Below, in pieces: positions 61,256 through 64,000 of a stretch of 64,000 nucleotides of DNA. Origin of the DNA: JARBAU01 sp040414675 (GTDB lineage Archaea; Thermoproteota; Nitrososphaeria; Nitrososphaerales; Nitrososphaeraceae); the NCBI GenBank assembly GCA_040414675.1, contig JBEDUN010000069.1:62001-126000 (forward strand), written 5' to 3'. Position 1 is the stretch's first letter; each line of letters starts with the position of its first letter. Under the pieces are notes generated by a model that did no database searches, was not told the origin of the DNA, and saw nothing but the letters and a program-made list of their open reading frames with translations. A program made the translations under genes and the position numbers.

Positions 61256-61855
61256 ATGAGCGTTGTGAACGATTCCTACATGAATATGATACTTCCGGAA
61301 GATATTTCAGGCCGAATTAGGGATTTTGTGTCTGGACGAAGGGGGTTTCCTTACATAAGCGAAAATGAGATTACGTGTTTACTTTATGTTTATGGTAAAG
61401 ATCTTATGGTTAAAAGTGCAACGGAAGTAAATGAAGCAATTGATTTGGCTAATCGTACTGTAGCAAACGTCGAGAAAGAAATCGAATATTATAACAATTC
61501 GAAAGCAAGATTCGATACAGAATTCATCAAGAGTAAATACGTTAGGAGGGGATTACAATTAGTCCAGGAGCAGCAGCATGGTTCGAGACTTGAGATTTGG
61601 AATGATCCGACTATCTTATCCGATTCTTTTGCAAGACATATTTCATTTCATCAACAAAAATACTTTTTTCAGATCTTTGGACCATTAAAGGAAACTGATT
61701 TGTTAAATGAGATAAGAGAGGATCTTGTCAACAGGGTAGTCATGGTAGGTTTTAATAAAGGGAATCAGAATGGTCTGCCGTTTAAACACTCATTGATTCC
61801 TGTTTATATTTGGTTCAGAGACATGATTAGAAATAAAAAATCGAATGTGCAATAG
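61256..61855 (+). CDS. Hypothetical helical protein
   Basis: A product of 199 aa from the ATG at 61256; a TTG at 61226 would extend it by ten residues but sits too near the TATA-like TCTATAAAC (61216-61224). It is helical and charged, with VNEAIDLANRTVANVEKEIEYY and an aromatic-rich end (FFQIFGPLKE, IPVYIWFRDMIRN). No domain recognised. It is divergent from the small gene upstream of atpC. Confidence 0.6.
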   Translation: MSVVNDSYMNMILPEDISGRIRDFVSGRRGFPYISENEITCLLYVYGKDLMVKSATEVNEAIDLANRTVANVEKEIEYYNNSKARFDTEFIKSKYVRRGLQLVQEQQHGSRLEIWNDPTILSDSFARHISFHQQKYFFQIFGPLKETDLLNEIREDLVNRVVMVGFNKGNQNGLPFKHSLIPVYIWFRDMIRNKKSNVQ

Positions 61856-62008
61856 TGTCTAATAGAAAATAATTTACTTAGGATTGACCTGTGTACCGAA
61901 ACTAGTTATGAGTATCACATTTTCACAGCCCGATCAGACTGAAAAGGTTGAATAAATTGGATAGGATAACACCATAACTATATACACAAAAATAAATAAT
62001 CAGTAGCT

Positions 62009-62806
62009 ATGTTACATAACCCCATTGCAGTATTTGATTCTGGCATTGGCTCGTTATCAATAATAACGGAGCTCAGAAAGGTAATTCCAAACGAGAATTT
62101 ACTGTATTTGGCAGACAAATCGAGCTTTCCATATGGCGATAAATCTCGGAATGATCTATTAAATATTGTGAACCGGACAATCGACTATCTTAGTCGATTT
62201 AAACCAAAGCTCATCATCATAGCTTCAAACACACCCACAATCCAGCTATTGGATGAAGTTAGGAAAAAAACATACCTCTCAGTTATTGGTGTAAGACCCC
62301 CATTAAAGCAAGCGTGTATGTTAACAAAGAAAAAACATATCGGAATAATGACTACAGGAGGGAGTCTGCAAAGTAAAGAACTAGAGTATTTGATACGTAA
62401 GGAAGTTCCACAAAATATCTTTATAACTAGGATTAATGCTTCGGCAGCAATTCAATTAGTTGAGAATGGAGTCTATCTCACAAACGAGAAGTTAACATTT
62501 AATACACTCTTGCAGATCCTTGGTGAGGATCTTGATGAAAAACTCGACGTCATAACTCTATCCAGCACGCATCTGCCATTTATAAAGAACTATCTTGTGG
62601 CTCTATTACCTAAAGTTAAATTCCTTGATCCCGCAAAGATGGTAGCTCAAGAGGCTAGAAAGTTTCTTAAATTCAATAGGATGATGAAGAAGAGCGGTAA
62701 AGGACAATTGGAAATTCAGGTATCAGACAAAAAAAGCGAATTTGAAAGAATACTCAGGACGATGGGAGTACAAGAGCCAGTAAAGGAAGTGTATCTACCT
62801 ATTTAA
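62009..62806 (+). CDS. Glutamate racemase (MurI)-like protein without the catalytic cysteines
   Basis: A 265-aa protein of the Asp/Glu racemase superfamily, closest in layout to MurI: VFDSGIGSLSI (10-20), YLADKSSFPYGDKS, then IASNTPTIQ where active MurI has ACNTA, and LSSTHLPF where MurI has GCTHYP. Both cysteines that act as acid/base are serine here (Ser73 and Ser186; codons TCA and AGC). Thus racemase chemistry by the two-Cys mechanism is not expected; it may bind a ligand or act differently. It is 84 bp upstream of a HyuA-family gene on the same strand. Confidence 0.8.
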   Translation: MLHNPIAVFDSGIGSLSIITELRKVIPNENLLYLADKSSFPYGDKSRNDLLNIVNRTIDYLSRFKPKLIIIASNTPTIQLLDEVRKKTYLSVIGVRPPLKQACMLTKKKHIGIMTTGGSLQSKELEYLIRKEVPQNIFITRINASAAIQLVENGVYLTNEKLTFNTLLQILGEDLDEKLDVITLSSTHLPFIKNYLVALLPKVKFLDPAKMVAQEARKFLKFNRMMKKSGKGQLEIQVSDKKSEFERILRTMGVQEPVKEVYLPI

Positions 62807-62890
62807 TGTTAATTAATATGAAAATAAATCGAAGAGCCTTTAAATAATCGACTTTAGGTCTTGAGTTAGGCGCACCTAACGGTCTTTGAT

Positions 62891-64000
62891 ATGAGCAAAA
62901 GAATAAGAATTGGAATTGATGTGGGAGGTACATTCACCAAGGCTGTTGCATTGGACTTTTCCAGCGGCAAGGTAGTTGGTAAAATTACAGTACCCACAAC
63001 GCATGGATGTCAAGAGGGAGTATCAAAAGGAATTATTATTGCACTCAACAAGCTCATGAGCGTATGTAATCTACAGCACCCTCAAATTGAACTAATTGCG
63101 CATAGTACGACCCAGGCAGTCAATGCACTGTTAGAGGGAGATACAGCCAGGGTTGGAATCATTGGAATGGGAGTCGGTTTAGAAAAATCTAGTATAGTCA
63201 AACGTACCAATATCCACGAAATTAAACTTGCATCGCATAAATATCTAAAATCTCACTATCGGTTTTTAGATACTTCCAAATATTTGAATGAAAAAGATGT
63301 CTTATCAACAATTAATCAACTAAAGGAGGAAGGAGCAGAGGTTCTTGTTGTTAGCGAAGCTTATGGTGTTGACGATCCTAGCAATGAATTGTTCGTGATG
63401 AAGAAATCCGATATCCCATCGACTTCTGGACATGAGCTCACCGGGATTTATGGCCTCGAAATTCGGACCCTCACTGCTGCTATAAATGCTAGTATTCTAC
63501 CTAAGGCTATCTCAACTGCAAGGTTTGTTGAGGCAGCTGTGCGAAATGAGAAGATCTCATCTCCCGTGATGCTAATGAAAGGTGATGGGGGAGTTACAGA
63601 TATGCAGACATTTCAAAATAAGCCTATTCTCACTGTCTTGTCTGGTCCAGCAGCAAGTGTAGCAGGTGCATTACTACACCTATCTGTGTTAGATGGGATA
63701 TTTGTTGAAGTCGGAGGAACGTCCACCAATATTTGCGTTATAAAAGGCGGGAAGCCAGAGGTAAATTACGTAACCATAATGGAACATCCTACTTGTATTA
63801 GATCGCTGGATGTTCGCGTTGCTGGCGTTGCAGGTGGCTCACTCGTTAGATGGTCGGGTAGAAAAATTACCGACGTTGGTCCGCGATCGGCACATATTGC
63901 AAACCTACCATATTCATGTTTCGCAAAACCTGAGGATTTAGAAAATGGTCAAATAATCACATTTAGGCCGAAGGATGGGGATCCCATGGACTATATTGCT
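62891..64000 (+). CDS. Hydantoinase/oxoprolinase family, N-terminal part (HyuA-like), 3' end outside window
   Basis: The first 370 residues of a HyuA/OplaH-type ATP-dependent amidohydrolase. IRIGIDVGGTFTKAVALD is the ATPase phosphate-1 motif of the actin-like superfamily, HSTTQAVNALLEG follows, and FVEVGGTSTNICVI carries the second phosphate motif. It would hydrolyse 5-oxoproline, hydantoin or acetone-type substrates together with a HyuB partner, which is not visible. The upstream racemase-like gene is reminiscent of hydantoin racemase/hydantoinase pairs. Only the window edge ends it. Confidence 0.87.
   Translation, partial: MSKRIRIGIDVGGTFTKAVALDFSSGKVVGKITVPTTHGCQEGVSKGIIIALNKLMSVCNLQHPQIELIAHSTTQAVNALLEGDTARVGIIGMGVGLEKSSIVKRTNIHEIKLASHKYLKSHYRFLDTSKYLNEKDVLSTINQLKEEGAEVLVVSEAYGVDDPSNELFVMKKSDIPSTSGHELTGIYGLEIRTLTAAINASILPKAISTARFVEAAVRNEKISSPVMLMKGDGGVTDMQTFQNKPILTVLSGPAASVAGALLHLSVLDGIFVEVGGTSTNICVIKGGKPEVNYVTIMEHPTCIRSLDVRVAGVAGGSLVRWSGRKITDVGPRSAHIANLPYSCFAKPEDLENGQIITFRPKDGDPMDYIA

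Overview
This window looks like chromosomal DNA of an ammonia-oxidising-type archaeon (Thaumarchaeota / Nitrososphaeria), probably a soil-type Nitrososphaerales relative. The evidence is AT-rich DNA, promoters with archaeal TATA boxes about 25-35 nt before many starts, archaeal/eukaryal-type information genes (aIF5B, L7Ae, S28e, L24e, L37e, LSm, Alba, archease, Pelota, an NFACT/Rqc2 protein, GPN GTPase), an A-type ATP synthase, intron-containing tRNAs, a tetraether-lipid synthase homologue and a secreted multicopper oxidase. No amo genes lie in the window, so the assignment rests on gene content. No prophage, intact insertion sequence, rRNA operon or CRISPR array was seen.

Layout. 1-6.4 kb: partial hisS, archease, thioredoxin, the L7ae-S28e-L24e-ndk-infB translation operon and a phosphoglucosamine-mutase-type enzyme. 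6.6-20.5 kb: tRNA-Leu with two introns, purU, a creatininase-family amidohydrolase, LSm-L37e, rpiA, a dihydropyrimidinase-like enzyme, tRNA-Gln with a D-arm intron, then a surface-sugar-like set (DUF354 protein, divergent UDP-sugar dehydrogenase homologue, hexapeptide acyltransferase, Gfo/Idh oxidoreductase) with Trm112-like, ilvE, a nucleotidylyltransferase-like protein, Alba and tRNA-Pro. 21-31.7 kb is looser: a Bax1-type nuclease without its helicase partner, a nucleoside hydrolase, a tandem-repeat PRC-like protein, a multicopper oxidase, and long gene-poor gaps holding a decayed HTH gene, a DUF354 fragment and a short tandem repeat.

31.7-44 kb: cutA, pelota, the radical-SAM tetraether synthase homologue divergent from a TrmB regulator, a crotonase-family hydratase (candidate step of the 3-hydroxypropionate/4-hydroxybutyrate cycle), homoserine kinase, GPN GTPase, a flippase-like membrane protein, a C2H2 microprotein and an orphan pyrI. 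44-51.4 kb: ATP synthase genes in the order E-A-B-D-K-I, with subunit C separate near 60 kb. 51.5-54.7 kb: a group on one strand with an NFACT/Rqc2 factor, a CBS-zinc-ribbon protein and a Mut7-C RNase. 54.8-57.3 kb: cobalamin genes cbiT-cbiL-cbiF behind a small membrane protein. 57.4-59.4 kb: small membrane and hypothetical proteins. 62-64 kb: a glutamate-racemase homologue lacking both catalytic cysteines, followed by the start of a hydantoinase/oxoprolinase-family gene.

The most unusual observations are the double-intron tRNA-Leu, the tRNA-Gln D-arm intron, the cysteine-less MurI homologue beside HyuA, the dehydrogenase homologue without its catalytic cysteine motif, the orphan Bax1, and the duplicated small membrane proteins flanking a palindrome.
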